NCBI GenBank assembly: GCA_965276815.1 | Contig: CBDIBE010000007.1 | Coordinates: 310,001 to 374,000, forward strand | Source of the DNA: JAVVHH01 sp965276815 | GTDB lineage: Bacteria > Pseudomonadota > Alphaproteobacteria > Acetobacterales > Acetobacteraceae | Direction: 5' to 3' | Length of the DNA: 64,000 nt | Part shown: positions 53,192 through 61,710 of the stretch, piece by piece | How the letters are laid out: every line of letters begins with the position of its first letter | How positions within the stretch are numbered: position 1 is the stretch's first letter | Notes under the pieces: generated by a model | What the model was told of the DNA's origin: nothing | The model's input: only the letters and a program-made list of their open reading frames with translations | Database searches by the model: none | Made by a program: the position numbers and the translations under genes

Positions 53192-54064
53192 TCACTCCGC
53201 GTTCGCCACCTTGTCCTGGGTCTTCGTCTCGAAATCGCCGGCGTCATGCCGCTCGTGCAGCTGGCTCGACGGTTTGCCCTGCGTACGATTGACCATCCGC
53301 CCGCGCCGCACCGCCGGCCGGTCATAGATCGCGTCGGCCCAACGGATCGCGTTCTTATACTCGTGCGCCGACAGGAACTCGGTCGCCCCATACTGCCCGA
53401 ATTTCACCAGGCCCGCATACCAGGGCCAGCAGGCGATATCGGCAATGGTATAGACGCTGCCCGCCAGGTACTCGTTGTCCGCCAGCCGCTTGTCGAGCAC
53501 GTCGAGCAGCCGCTTCGTCTCCATGGTGAAGCGGTCGATCGGGTATTCCTGCTTCGTCGGCGCGTAGGCGTAGAAATGGCCGAATCCGCCGCCGAGATAG
53601 GGTGCGCTGCCCATCTGCCAGAACAGCCAGGAGAGACATTCGGCGCGTGTATCGTCCGTCGGCAGCAACGCCCCGAACTTCTCCGCCAAATACAGCAACA
53701 TCGCGCCGGACTCGAACACCCGGATCGGCTTCGGGCCGCTCCGATCCACCAGCGCCGGGATCTTCGAGTTGGGGTTGGCCGCCACGAAGCCGCTGCCGAA
53801 CTGGTCGCCCTCGCCGATCCGGATCAGCCAGGCATCGTATTCCGCCCCGCTATGCCCCGCCGCGAGCAGCTCCTCCAGCATCACGGTGACCTTCACGCCG
53901 TTTGGCGTGCCCTGCGAATAGAGCTGCAGGGGGTGGCGGCCGACTGGCAGCTCCTTTTCATGCGTCGAGCCGGAGACCGGGCGATTGATGTTCGCGAACC
54001 GCCCGCCGCTCGCGGTGTTCCAGGCCCAAACCTTCGGCGGCGTATACTCGGTTGAGACGGACAT
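53192..54064 (-). CDS. YghU-like glutathione S-transferase
   Basis: 290 aa from the ATG at 54064. The long N-terminal extension (PPKVWAWNTASGGRFANINRP, GSTHEKELPVGRHPLQLYSQ) identifies the YghU branch, a glutathione-dependent disulfide-bond oxidoreductase that binds two glutathiones. The thioredoxin-like domain carries TPNGVKVTVMLEEL and FESGAMLLYLAEKFG; the helical domain carries YTIADIACWPWY. The first gene of the GST-hydrolase-aldolase group, divergent from the amino-acid importer. Confidence 0.9.
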   Translation of the reverse strand: MSVSTEYTPPKVWAWNTASGGRFANINRPVSGSTHEKELPVGRHPLQLYSQGTPNGVKVTVMLEELLAAGHSGAEYDAWLIRIGEGDQFGSGFVAANPNSKIPALVDRSGPKPIRVFESGAMLLYLAEKFGALLPTDDTRAECLSWLFWQMGSAPYLGGGFGHFYAYAPTKQEYPIDRFTMETKRLLDVLDKRLADNEYLAGSVYTIADIACWPWYAGLVKFGQYGATEFLSAHEYKNAIRWADAIYDRPAVRRGRMVNRTQGKPSSQLHERHDAGDFETKTQDKVANAE

Positions 54065-54153
54065 ATCCTCGGCTCCCGATGTTCGGTCCGCAACGTGGCC
54101 CCGCCGCGCGGCCGGCGCAAGCCGCCTGGCCATCCCCTCCCGTCTCGTCCCAT

Positions 54154-54183
54154 AATGGAAGTCTCGTTCGGGAGACTTCCATT
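54154..54183. promoter_or_regulatory. 12-bp perfect inverted repeat over the start region of the binding-protein gene
   Basis: Arms AATGGAAGTCTC (54154-54165) and GAGACTTCCATT (54172-54183) flank a 6-nt loop. The ATG of the downstream gene is at 54185 and its Shine-Dalgarno GGGAG overlaps the loop and second arm. In RNA the hairpin would hide the ribosome binding site. In DNA it could be an operator in the 120-bp divergent gap. Related octamer GAAGTCTC also occurs at 53186-53193 before the hydrolase gene. Confidence 0.55.
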
Positions 54184-54184
54184 C

Positions 54185-55075
54185 ATGCCGGTCCTGTTGC
54201 GTCTTGCCGTCCTCCTTCTCGGCCTGCTGGTTGCCAGCGCCGCCTCGGCCGACCCGACGCTGCAGACCGTGCTCAAACGCGGCGAATTCCTGGCCGGCAT
54301 CACCTCCGACTCGCCGCCGAGCGCCTCGGTCGACGCGCAGGGACACACGATCGGCTTCTGCGCCGACATCGCCCGCTACCTCTCGCGGCGCCTCGGCGTG
54401 AAGCTCACCTTCGTGCCGGTCACCGCCGCCTCGCGCATTCCGCTGCTGCAAACCGGGCGGATCGACGCCGAGGTCGCCGTGACCACGCCGCAAAAGGTCC
54501 GCAACGAGGTGGTGGACTTCACCTACAGCTATATCTGGGACAACGCGGTCCTGCTCGTGCGCACCGCAAGCAGCAGCGACGTCAAGGACTATCAGAACAA
54601 CGACAAAAAAATCGGCGCCACCCAAGGCGATGGCTTCATCGACCGTTGGAAGCAGGTCTCGCCCAACACCAAGTTCCAACTCTTCCAGCAGGCCTCCGAC
54701 GTGGTCAACGCGTTGCGCCGCGGCGACGTGGACGCGGCCATCGTCAACCAGACCGGCGCCGTCATCTTCACCAAAAGCGGCGGCTTGGCCATGAGTGCAC
54801 CTTGGACCAACTCTCCGGACGCCATCATGGTGCGCCAGGACGACTCCAAATGGCGCAACTGGCTCGACTGGGCGCTGCAGCGCATGTGGGTCGAGGGCAC
54901 GTTCCAGAAGCTCTACGTCAAGTGGTACGGCGTGGAGCCCGCCTACGGGCTCGGCGATTACGGGCAGATCCAGCCGCGGGTGATGGAGATCGGCAAGACC
55001 GACGACCCGTGGAAGGAGCTGCCCGCCGGGTTCCTGGACACGCTGCTGGGCCCCGAGTCCTGGAAGCTCGACTGA
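54185..55075 (+). CDS. Amino-acid ABC transporter binding protein (family 3)
   Basis: About 296 aa from the ATG at 54185. A signal peptide ends at ASAASA, then DPTLQTVLKRGEFLAGITSDSPP starts the family 3 fold. Ligand-contact segments are IGFCADIARYLSRRLGVKL, TAASRIPLLQTGRIDAEVAVTTPQK and DVVNALRRGDVDAAIVNQTG. Binds a polar amino acid or similar. It is followed by two permeases with 15-bp and overlapping spacing; no ATPase follows. Confidence 0.88.
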   Translation: MPVLLRLAVLLLGLLVASAASADPTLQTVLKRGEFLAGITSDSPPSASVDAQGHTIGFCADIARYLSRRLGVKLTFVPVTAASRIPLLQTGRIDAEVAVTTPQKVRNEVVDFTYSYIWDNAVLLVRTASSSDVKDYQNNDKKIGATQGDGFIDRWKQVSPNTKFQLFQQASDVVNALRRGDVDAAIVNQTGAVIFTKSGGLAMSAPWTNSPDAIMVRQDDSKWRNWLDWALQRMWVEGTFQKLYVKWYGVEPAYGLGDYGQIQPRVMEIGKTDDPWKELPAGFLDTLLGPESWKLD

Positions 55076-55090
55076 TCCCACCAGCCGGGC

Positions 55091-55723
55091 ATGGATTGGG
55101 GCGTCCTCTGGGAGTACCGCGGCGCCCTGGCTGAAGGGTTCGCGACCACGCTGGCGGTCTCCGCCGCAGTGATCATCCTCGCGACCGCGGTCGGCGTACT
55201 GGCAGGGTTCGCCGGCCAATCCGGTTCGTTCCTGCTTCGCAAGCTGACCGGGGTCTATACCGAGCTGCTGCGCAACTTGCCGCTCCTTGTAAAATTGTTC
55301 TTCATCTATTTCGTACTCGGCTTGCCGGCAGTCCCCGCGGCGATCGTCGCACTCGTGCTGCATCAGAGCGCCTACATCGCCGACGTGACCGCGGCCGGGC
55401 TGCGGACGGTCGAGCGCGGCCAGTTCGACGCGGCGCGTTCGCTTGGCCTGCGCAGCTGGAGCGCCTACCGGCTCGTCGTGCTGCCGCAAATGGTGCGGGT
55501 CATGGTCCCGCCGATGACCTCGCAATACGTGTCGATCGTCAAGAACACCTCGGTCGTCGCGCTGATCGGCGTCGCCGACCTCACCTTCCAGACCCAGCAG
55601 ATCAACATCGACACGTTCCGCGGCTTCGAAGCGGCCACCGCCGTCACCGTGCTCTACATGCTGCTGGCCGGCGCCATCATCCTCGCCATGACCCGGCTGC
55701 AGCGCCGCCGTCCCGCCCCATGA
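55091..55723 (+). CDS. Amino-acid ABC transporter permease (HisM/GlnP type)
   Basis: A 210-aa permease with about five transmembrane helices. The LLRNLPLLVKLFFIYFVLG segment and the EAA loop ERGQFDAARSLGLRSWSAYRLVVLPQ are diagnostic of the polar amino-acid (HisQ/HisM) group. It pairs with the next permease, whose start overlaps its stop codon by 4 nt, to form a heterodimeric channel. Confidence 0.9.
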   Translation: MDWGVLWEYRGALAEGFATTLAVSAAVIILATAVGVLAGFAGQSGSFLLRKLTGVYTELLRNLPLLVKLFFIYFVLGLPAVPAAIVALVLHQSAYIADVTAAGLRTVERGQFDAARSLGLRSWSAYRLVVLPQMVRVMVPPMTSQYVSIVKNTSVVALIGVADLTFQTQQINIDTFRGFEAATAVTVLYMLLAGAIILAMTRLQRRRPAP

Positions 55724-56442
55724 CCCAGCGCCTGCTCTGGCGCGTCATCGCCGCCCTCATGTTGGCGGCCCTCGCCTGGTTCTTGACCAGGCTCGATTGG
55801 CCCCCGGTCTGGCCCTCCTGGCAGTTCCTGCTCACCGCGTTCGGGCGGAGCTGGCTCCTCGCGCTGATCGCCATGGCAGCCGGCGGCGCGGCGTCGGTAC
55901 CGCTCGCGGCGCTCCGCGTTTACGGACCCGGCTGGCTCGGGGCCGCAGCGGCGCTCCTGATCGAGGCGATCCGCATGACGCCCGAGCTGATGATCGTCTT
56001 CTGGGTCTATTTCGCCGCCCCCTTGGTGACCCGCAGCAACGTCACCGCCTGGGACGCGGCTGTCTGGGCGCTGGCGCTGATCGCGGCCTCGCATCTGGCG
56101 GAGGTGATCCGCGGCGGCCTGCTCTCGGTCCCGCCCGGACAGCGCGAGGCCGCCGCCGCACTCGGGCTGCCGCCGATCCGCGCCTTCGCCCTGGTGATCC
56201 TGCCGCAAGCCCTGCGCAACATGGTGCCAGCGCTGATTGCCCAGTTCGTGGCGTTGTTCAAGACCACGTCGCTCGTCTACGCGATCGGCGTGATGGAGTT
56301 CTTCCGCGCCGTCAGCGTCACCAACAACGCAATCTATGACCCATACGCGCTCTACACGCTGCTGGCGCTGGGCTACTTCGTCAGTTGCTGGGCGATCACG
56401 CTCGTAATCCGCCGCCTCGACCCCGCCTACGCCGGGTCATGA
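55720..56442 (+). CDS. Amino-acid ABC transporter permease, second subunit
   Basis: A 240-aa permease of the same family. IEAIRMTPELMIVFWVYF replaces the usual RGTPLLVQLF, and the EAA loop reads PPGQREAAAALGLPPIRAFALVILPQALRNMVPAL. The importer should end with an ATPase gene, but the downstream DNA holds only a peptidase remnant; the only GlnQ-type ATPase in the window (25.6 kb) is a pseudogene. Confidence 0.89.
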   Translation: MTQRLLWRVIAALMLAALAWFLTRLDWPPVWPSWQFLLTAFGRSWLLALIAMAAGGAASVPLAALRVYGPGWLGAAAALLIEAIRMTPELMIVFWVYFAAPLVTRSNVTAWDAAVWALALIAASHLAEVIRGGLLSVPPGQREAAAALGLPPIRAFALVILPQALRNMVPALIAQFVALFKTTSLVYAIGVMEFFRAVSVTNNAIYDPYALYTLLALGYFVSCWAITLVIRRLDPAYAGS

Positions 56443-56570
56443 CCACCGTTCAGCGCCGCTTCCCGCAGCAGCTCCGTCCACGCCTTCAGCCCGTCATCGA
56501 ACGAGCTCAGGCGAAAAAACTCGTTGGGAGCATGAATCTGCTCATCCGCGATGGCGTGCCTCGGGCGCAG
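56427..56570 (-). pseudogene. C-terminal remnant of an M20-type metallopeptidase
   Basis: The minus strand reads ADEQIHAPNEFFRLSSFDDG, then KAWTELLREAALNGGH and a stop. DEQIHAPNEFFRLSSF is the characteristic C-terminal metal-site region of M20 dipeptidases (ArgE/DapE relatives). Nothing upstream continues the gene. The stub overlaps the 3' end of the permease gene. Confidence 0.55.
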
Positions 56571-56685
56571 GTTGGGCCGCTCCCCTTCCTGGCGCAACCG
56601 CCGGCTCTCCGCTCGGAACGAACGGCGATTGCCCGGTGCGAGCGCCTCCCCTAAGACCGGCGCAGATTGGCCCAGGGGCTGCGGC

Positions 56686-57630
56686 GTGACAGGCTTGAAA
56701 GCGGGATTGATAGTCGCCCTGGCGCTGGGCGTCGCTGGCTGCGAGCAGCCGCGCGTGACGACCATCATCCAGGAGCCGAAGCCGCTGCCGGGCACGCCGG
56801 TCGAGTCGTTGGTGCGGATCGGTGATTCGATGCGGCAGAGCGGCGATCCGGAGGACGCGGCGAACATCTACCTCGCCGCCGTCGGCCGGGACCAGCGCGC
56901 CCCAGTGCCGCTGATCCGGCTGGGCGAGGTGCAACTCGAGCTCGGCCGTGTCCCGCAAGCGCAGCAATCGTTTCGCGCCGCCCTAGTTCTCGCGCCCGGC
57001 GACGCGACCGCCAGTGCCGACCTGGCGATCGCCTTGCTGGCGAGCGGCCAGCCCGCAGAGGCCCTGCCGCTCATCGAGCCGGTAGCGCGCGGCTCGCACG
57101 ATCCGCGCGTCCTGCGCAATTATGGCGTGACGCTGGACATGCTGGGACGGTCGGCCGACGCGCAGGCCGCCTATCGGCGGGCGCTCACGCAGTTCCCCGC
57201 CGATGCCGACCTGCATGGCAATCTGGCACTGTCGCTGGCCGTCTCCGGCGACCTCGCGGGCGCGCAGCAGGAGATGGACGCAGCGATCAACCTGCCGAAC
57301 GCTCCGGCCCATCTGGCGGCCAGCCGGGTGCTATTGCTGGCGATGGAAGGCCAGGATGGAGCGGCGCGCGACGCGGGACGCCTGCTGCCCAATCCCGCGG
57401 ATGCCGAAACGCTGATCGAGCAGGGTCACCGGGCCGCGGCGGCGACCACGCCCGCCGAGCGCGCGGCGATCCTCGGCTTGGTCAACGCGTCGTCACCACC
57501 ACCCGCGCCGCCGCCTGCCCCTGCGGTCACTGCGCCGCCGCCGGCGCGGCGGGCGGCGCCGCGGGTTGCTGCAAAGGTCCCTGCAGCAGCCCCGCACCCG
57601 GCTCCGTCGCCTCCGCCTGCGTCGCCGTAG
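56686..57630 (+). CDS. TadD-like TPR lipoprotein
   Basis: About 314 aa from a GTG start. A lipobox (LGVAGC, Cys19) predicts an outer-membrane lipoprotein. Residues about 45-250 are tetratricopeptide repeats (DPEDAANIYLAAVGRD, PQAQQSFRAALVLAPGDATA, ADAQAAYRRALTQFPADADL). The C-terminal 60 residues are Pro/Ala-rich. TadD proteins assist secretin assembly in Tad pili. It converges on the CpaD-like gene, and the last 104 bp of the two coexist on opposite strands. Confidence 0.72.
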   Translation: MTGLKAGLIVALALGVAGCEQPRVTTIIQEPKPLPGTPVESLVRIGDSMRQSGDPEDAANIYLAAVGRDQRAPVPLIRLGEVQLELGRVPQAQQSFRAALVLAPGDATASADLAIALLASGQPAEALPLIEPVARGSHDPRVLRNYGVTLDMLGRSADAQAAYRRALTQFPADADLHGNLALSLAVSGDLAGAQQEMDAAINLPNAPAHLAASRVLLLAMEGQDGAARDAGRLLPNPADAETLIEQGHRAAAATTPAERAAILGLVNASSPPPAPPPAPAVTAPPPARRAAPRVAAKVPAAAPHPAPSPPPASP

Positions 57631-58306
57631 ACGTCGTGGTCGCCGGGGCAGGCGTGGCCGATCCCGAGGTCTGCGAGGCCCCCGGATTGGGTTGATTAGT
57701 CCCGGGATCGAGCGGGCTGTCGATCAAGCCTAGCGAACGAGTGTCCGTCGACTGGTAATAGCGCTCAGCCGCGCGAGCCAGCGGGAGGGCGACGCCAGGC
57801 GGCAAGGGACGCCCGCGCTCGAGATCCGCCTTGCGTTCGACCATCGCCTCGATCGCGTTGTCGGTGGCGCAGCCCGGCGGCATGAAGCGGGGGCGGTCGG
57901 CATCGTCGCCGGGCCAGATGTTGCGCGCGTTCGGCTGCCCAGGCCCCAAGCAGGCATCCGCCAGCAGCCGCGTGACCGAAACCACCAGCACCCCATCGTC
58001 CGGCCGCACCGCGCCGGTCTCGAGCAGGACGGAACGCCCCAACTCGGCGCTCACCTGCTGGGAACGCGCCACCGCCAACGGTCCGCCGCCGGCGATCAGC
58101 GCGAGCGCCGCATCGGCCGGCAATGTCGGGCGCAGCCGATCCAGCTGGACCAGGCTATTCGGCTCGATCGCGATGCCGCCAGGCTGGAAGCCGAGCGCGA
58201 CCTGGCTGGTGATGGTGCTGCGATGATAGCCGCCGGTCACATCGACCGACTGATCCCCGCAAGCATCCAGCGCCAGCAGCCCGCAGAGCAGGAGAATGTT
58301 GCGCAT
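57527..58306 (-). CDS. CpaD-like outer-membrane lipoprotein
   Basis: About 259 aa from the ATG at 58306, which overlaps the secretin stop codon (TGATG). The lipobox LDAC puts the lipidated Cys at residue 16. An OmpA/CpaD-type region follows (SLVQLDRLRPTLPADAALALIAGG; VARSQQVSAEL). The segment PPGCATDNAIEAMVERKADLERGRPL closely matches the CpaD signature in which a Cys and Asn precede a conserved VxxPxDL-like stretch. The C-terminal 60 residues are low-complexity Pro/Ala/Thr. CpaD is the lipoprotein partner of the Tad secretin, so here it probably serves the coupled secretin. Confidence 0.7.
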   Translation of the reverse strand: MRNILLLCGLLALDACGDQSVDVTGGYHRSTITSQVALGFQPGGIAIEPNSLVQLDRLRPTLPADAALALIAGGGPLAVARSQQVSAELGRSVLLETGAVRPDDGVLVVSVTRLLADACLGPGQPNARNIWPGDDADRPRFMPPGCATDNAIEAMVERKADLERGRPLPPGVALPLARAAERYYQSTDTRSLGLIDSPLDPGTNQPNPGASQTSGSATPAPATTTSTATQAEATEPGAGLLQGPLQQPAAPPAAPAAAQ

Positions 58307-59634
58307 CAATTGGCCGCGAATCCGCCGAGCCCGGCCCGGGCGCGGACTTGCGACACATTGTCGGTCGGCAGCGGGATGGCGTCCGGCGAGGAGACCGGGG
58401 CGGTCAGATAGGGCGTGATCAGAATGACGAGCTCCGTGTCGCCGCGCTGATAGGATTGCGAGCGAAACAGCGCGCCAAGGATGGGGATGTCGGCCAGGAA
58501 TGGATAACGGTCAAGCTGGGTGGTGACGCTGCGCATGAACAGACCGGCGATCGCCACGGTCTGCCCGCTCGCCATCTCCACCGTCGTTTCCGCGCTGCGG
58601 CTGGTGAAGGCCGGGACCGACGTGCTGTCGATGGTGACGGCATTGGCGGAATCGATCTCGCTCACCTCCGGATGGACGTCGAGCGCGATGCGGTTGTCCG
58701 GCAGCAGCGTCGGGGTGAAGGAAAGCGAAACACCGTATGGCTTGTACTCGATCGTGGTCACCCCGTAGGATTGCGGCACCGGGATCGGCACCTGGCCGCC
58801 GGCCAGGAATTTTGCGGTTCTGCCGGAGATTGTGGTCAGGTTCGGTTCCGCCAGCAGGCTCAGCACCTGCTCACGCTGCAGCGCGTTGATCAATGCGCTG
58901 CCGTTGACCGTGCGGCTGCCGACCGAGGTGCCACCCAGGCCGTAATTCTGGCTCAGGTTGAGGCCGTTATAAATAGAGCCTTGGCCGGCCAAGAAGCCGC
59001 CGGTTAGTAAGCTGATATCGAAGCTCCCGGCCCGCGCGGCCACATCCCAGTTGATCCCGAGCGTGTTGAGCGCGGTGCGCGACACCTCGGCGATGCGCAC
59101 ACGCAGCGTGATTTGCCGGCTGCCCGCATATTGCGTGCGGTCGAGCGGCGGCCGGCCAGAGCTATTGTAGGCGTTGGCGGTGGCGTTGGCGTCCAGCGCC
59201 TCCCCGACGCCGCGGACCGTGCCGCTGACCACCAGCCGGTCACCAAGGAAGTTGAGCGCGATCGGGCCGCCACTGCCCAGCGCGCGGGCGCCTGGCAGCG
59301 CCTGCTGCGCCGCCGCAGCGCTGCGCACCACCCGCACGGTGATCGAGCCGGCAGTGTTGTCGCCCGTCGCGGCAGCGGTCACAGAAGTGATCCCCACCTT
59401 CCGCGCATACACGTAAACCATGCGCGGCGAGACGATCTGCACGTCGGCCACCGCCGCATCCGCCACGAAGACGTTGGTGGCGTCGCGATCGAGCCGGAAC
59501 AGCCTGCCCGCGCCCACCGGCAAGGTGACCGCGGATTCCGCACCCGGCACCGCCTGCTGCGCCAGCGCCGGCCGCAACGGCATCGCGCCGCATGCCAGCA
59601 CGCCCAGCAACACAATCATGACCCGGCGGAACAT
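58306..59634 (-). CDS. Secretin of Tad-pilus type (CpaC/RcpA-like), in a T3SS operon
   Basis: About 442 aa. A signal peptide ends in ALAQ (residues 1-26). The N-terminal domain is the pilus-secretin type (VTLPVGAGRLFRLDRDATNVFVADAAVADVQI; VYVYARKVGITSVTA), then a BON-like segment (GDRLVVSGTVRGVGEA). QITLRVRIAEVSRTALNTLGINWD and the C-terminal secretin barrel follow (LLAEPNLTTISGRTAKFLAGGQVPIPV; FLADIPILGALFRS; ELVILITPYL). This is the CpaC/RcpA plan, lacking the N1/N3 repeats expected of an SctC. It starts 5 nt after sctV and is coupled to cpaD. Confidence 0.87.
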   Translation of the reverse strand: MFRRVMIVLLGVLACGAMPLRPALAQQAVPGAESAVTLPVGAGRLFRLDRDATNVFVADAAVADVQIVSPRMVYVYARKVGITSVTAAATGDNTAGSITVRVVRSAAAAQQALPGARALGSGGPIALNFLGDRLVVSGTVRGVGEALDANATANAYNSSGRPPLDRTQYAGSRQITLRVRIAEVSRTALNTLGINWDVAARAGSFDISLLTGGFLAGQGSIYNGLNLSQNYGLGGTSVGSRTVNGSALINALQREQVLSLLAEPNLTTISGRTAKFLAGGQVPIPVPQSYGVTTIEYKPYGVSLSFTPTLLPDNRIALDVHPEVSEIDSANAVTIDSTSVPAFTSRSAETTVEMASGQTVAIAGLFMRSVTTQLDRYPFLADIPILGALFRSQSYQRGDTELVILITPYLTAPVSSPDAIPLPTDNVSQVRARAGLGGFAAN

Positions 59635-59639
59635 CGCGC

Positions 59640-61703
59640 CTATTCCGCGGCCCGCGGCTGCGCCACGGTGCGTCGGGTCTCGTTGGGAAGACGAATATAG
59701 CCGAGTGGTTGCACGGTAAATTCCGGCATCAGATCGTGGAATGACAGCACCGATGTGTCCAATCCATTGTTGACAAGCAAGCTTCGCAAATGCCGGCGGA
59801 CGTCGAGCGCCGTCAGCACGACGGGCCCCGGCCCGCGCGATGTTGCGACCTCGGAGCGTATACGCTCGACCAGCGCGCTGGTTGTGCCCTCGGGCATCGC
59901 GAGATAGGTGCCGGCCGGGCTCTGCCGTATCGCACTGCGGATAGCGCCCTCGGCTTCGGGGTCGATAATGAAGGCCGCGATGATGCGCGCGGCGTCGGCG
60001 TGCTGATGGCAGATCTGCCGCCGCAGCCCGCCACGCACGGCCTCGGCCAGCATCACCGCATCGCCCTCGCGGCCGCCATGCTCCACCATCGCCTCCAGCA
60101 GGCCGCGCATGTTGCGCAACGTGATGCCTTCCTCGAGCAGTCGGCGGAACATGTCGGCGATCCGCTGCAGCGGCACGATGCGCAGCGCCTCTTTCACCAA
60201 GTCGCCCCAGGACTGCTCCATTCGGGCGAGCAGCACGCGCGTCTCCTGGATGCCGACGAATTGACCGGCATGGCGCCGCAATGTCTCGACCGCGCTGTCC
60301 ACCAGCGCCTCGGACGGACCGGCGAAGCCGACCCCTGTGGCCTCGAGCGCGCCACGCTGCTCGGCCGCCACCCATAGCGTACTGGTCCGGCCCGGCAACG
60401 TCTCGCCGCGCTCGGTAGGAATGCCGGCGAGCTCAGCATTCTCCGGATCGTCACGCAACAACAGACCCTGCGGCGGCACGCGGCCGGCGACCAGCGGCAC
60501 GCCGTCGAGCTCGAGGCGGAACCGGTCACTTTCAAGCGTAGGATGGGCGCGCACCTCGGCGGAGGGGACGTCGACGCCAAGCTGTTCGGACAGGCGGACG
60601 TTGCTCCGGGTCAGGCGAGCCGCGACCTGCGCCGGGTCGGAAGCGGCGGCGAGGGCGGAGCCGAGCAGGAGCTGGATGCGAGCTGGCGCCGGGGCGAGCG
60701 CGGGCGGCGCCTGCTGCGCCTGCTCGCTCTCGACGCGGGCAAATTCGAGCCGCATGCGGCGGCTGGCCTTGCGCGCCAGCAGTGCGAGCCCAGCCGCCAC
60801 CGCCCAGAATACAAACATCGGGAAGCCCGGTACGAAGCCGAGAATGACCGCGACCACCGCGCCCAGCCCAAGCGCGCGCGGATCGGCGGTCAATTGCGAA
60901 GCGATCTCCGCCCCCAAGCTATCGGCCTCGCTGCCGGTCACCCGTGTCACCACCGTGCCCGCAGTGATCGCGATAAACAGCGCCGGCACTTGCGCCACGA
61001 GCCCGTCGCCGACCGTCAGGATCGAATAGGTGTTGCCTGCCTCGCCGATCGACATGCCCCGCTGCAGCGTGCCGATCGCCAGCCCGCCCAACAGGTTGAC
61101 GACGATGATCACCAACCCGGCGATCGCATCGCCCTTGACGAATTTCATGGCGCCGTCCATCGCGCCGTAGAGTTGGCTCTCCTGCTCGAGCGCGCGGCGG
61201 CGGCGGCGCGCCTGATTCTGGTCGATCTCGCCGGCACGCAGATCGGCGTCGATCGACATTTGCTTGCCCGGCAGTCCGTCGAGCGAGAACCGCGCCGCCA
61301 CCTCGGCCACGCGTTCCGCGCCCTTGGTGATGACGACGAACTGCACGACGGTGATGATCAGGAAGATCACCAGCCCAACCACGACGTTGCCCGAAACGAC
61401 GAAGTTGCCAAACGTACGGATAATGTCACCCGCATCGGCCTGCGTCAGCACCAGCCGGGTCACGGCGATGGACAGCGACAGCCGGAACACCGTGGCGATC
61501 AGGATGACCGCCGGCAGCGTCGAGAACTGCACCGCGCTGCGCAGATAGAACGCGGTCATCAGCAGCAGCACGCTGACGGTGATGTTGGTCGCGAGCAGCA
61601 CGTCCAAAAGTTGCGTCGGCAGCGGAATGACCATGACCAGCACGGTCGCGATCAGCAGCGCGACGACAGCGAGGTCGGACCTTATCGCGAGACGACTAAG
61701 CAT
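59640..61703 (-). CDS. sctV: Type III secretion export gate protein SctV
   Basis: A 687-aa FHIPEP-family protein (YscV/InvA/HrcV; FlhA paralog). Eight hydrophobic helices fill about 1-310, with the signature RLSLSIAVTRLVLTQADAGDIIRTFG and GDAIAGLVIIVVNLLGGLAIG. The soluble C-terminal domain (about 340-687) would form the nonameric ring that receives substrates; it has KEALRIVPLQRIADMFRRLLEEGI and EFTVQPLGYI. No flagellar genes are nearby and the neighbours are sctX, sctY and sctD, so it is a non-flagellar export gate. Confidence 0.92.
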   Translation of the reverse strand: MLSRLAIRSDLAVVALLIATVLVMVIPLPTQLLDVLLATNITVSVLLLMTAFYLRSAVQFSTLPAVILIATVFRLSLSIAVTRLVLTQADAGDIIRTFGNFVVSGNVVVGLVIFLIITVVQFVVITKGAERVAEVAARFSLDGLPGKQMSIDADLRAGEIDQNQARRRRRALEQESQLYGAMDGAMKFVKGDAIAGLVIIVVNLLGGLAIGTLQRGMSIGEAGNTYSILTVGDGLVAQVPALFIAITAGTVVTRVTGSEADSLGAEIASQLTADPRALGLGAVVAVILGFVPGFPMFVFWAVAAGLALLARKASRRMRLEFARVESEQAQQAPPALAPAPARIQLLLGSALAAASDPAQVAARLTRSNVRLSEQLGVDVPSAEVRAHPTLESDRFRLELDGVPLVAGRVPPQGLLLRDDPENAELAGIPTERGETLPGRTSTLWVAAEQRGALEATGVGFAGPSEALVDSAVETLRRHAGQFVGIQETRVLLARMEQSWGDLVKEALRIVPLQRIADMFRRLLEEGITLRNMRGLLEAMVEHGGREGDAVMLAEAVRGGLRRQICHQHADAARIIAAFIIDPEAEGAIRSAIRQSPAGTYLAMPEGTTSALVERIRSEVATSRGPGPVVLTALDVRRHLRSLLVNNGLDTSVLSFHDLMPEFTVQPLGYIRLPNETRRTVAQPRAAE

Positions 61704-61710
61704 GATGGAG

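Noticed and set aside
52097..54055. 652-codon plus-strand frame over aldolase, hydrolase and GST genes
   Set aside because: It is an antisense shadow with Arg-rich composition; the three genes on the minus strand have catalytic residues and ribosome binding sites.
53192..55525. 777-codon minus-strand frame that extends the YghU-like GST
   Set aside because: Only the last 290 codons match the GST family; the upstream part is the antisense of the binding protein and permease genes.
58306..59634. Secretin as part of a complete Tad pilus locus
   Set aside because: No CpaA, CpaB, CpaE, CpaF, TadB, TadC or pilin gene is present, and the gene is coupled to sctV; treated as a T3SS component unless flanking sequence shows otherwise.
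59640..61703. Flagellar FlhA
   Set aside because: Same superfamily, but the neighbours are SctD, SctX-like, SctY-like and a secretin, and no flagellar gene is in the window.
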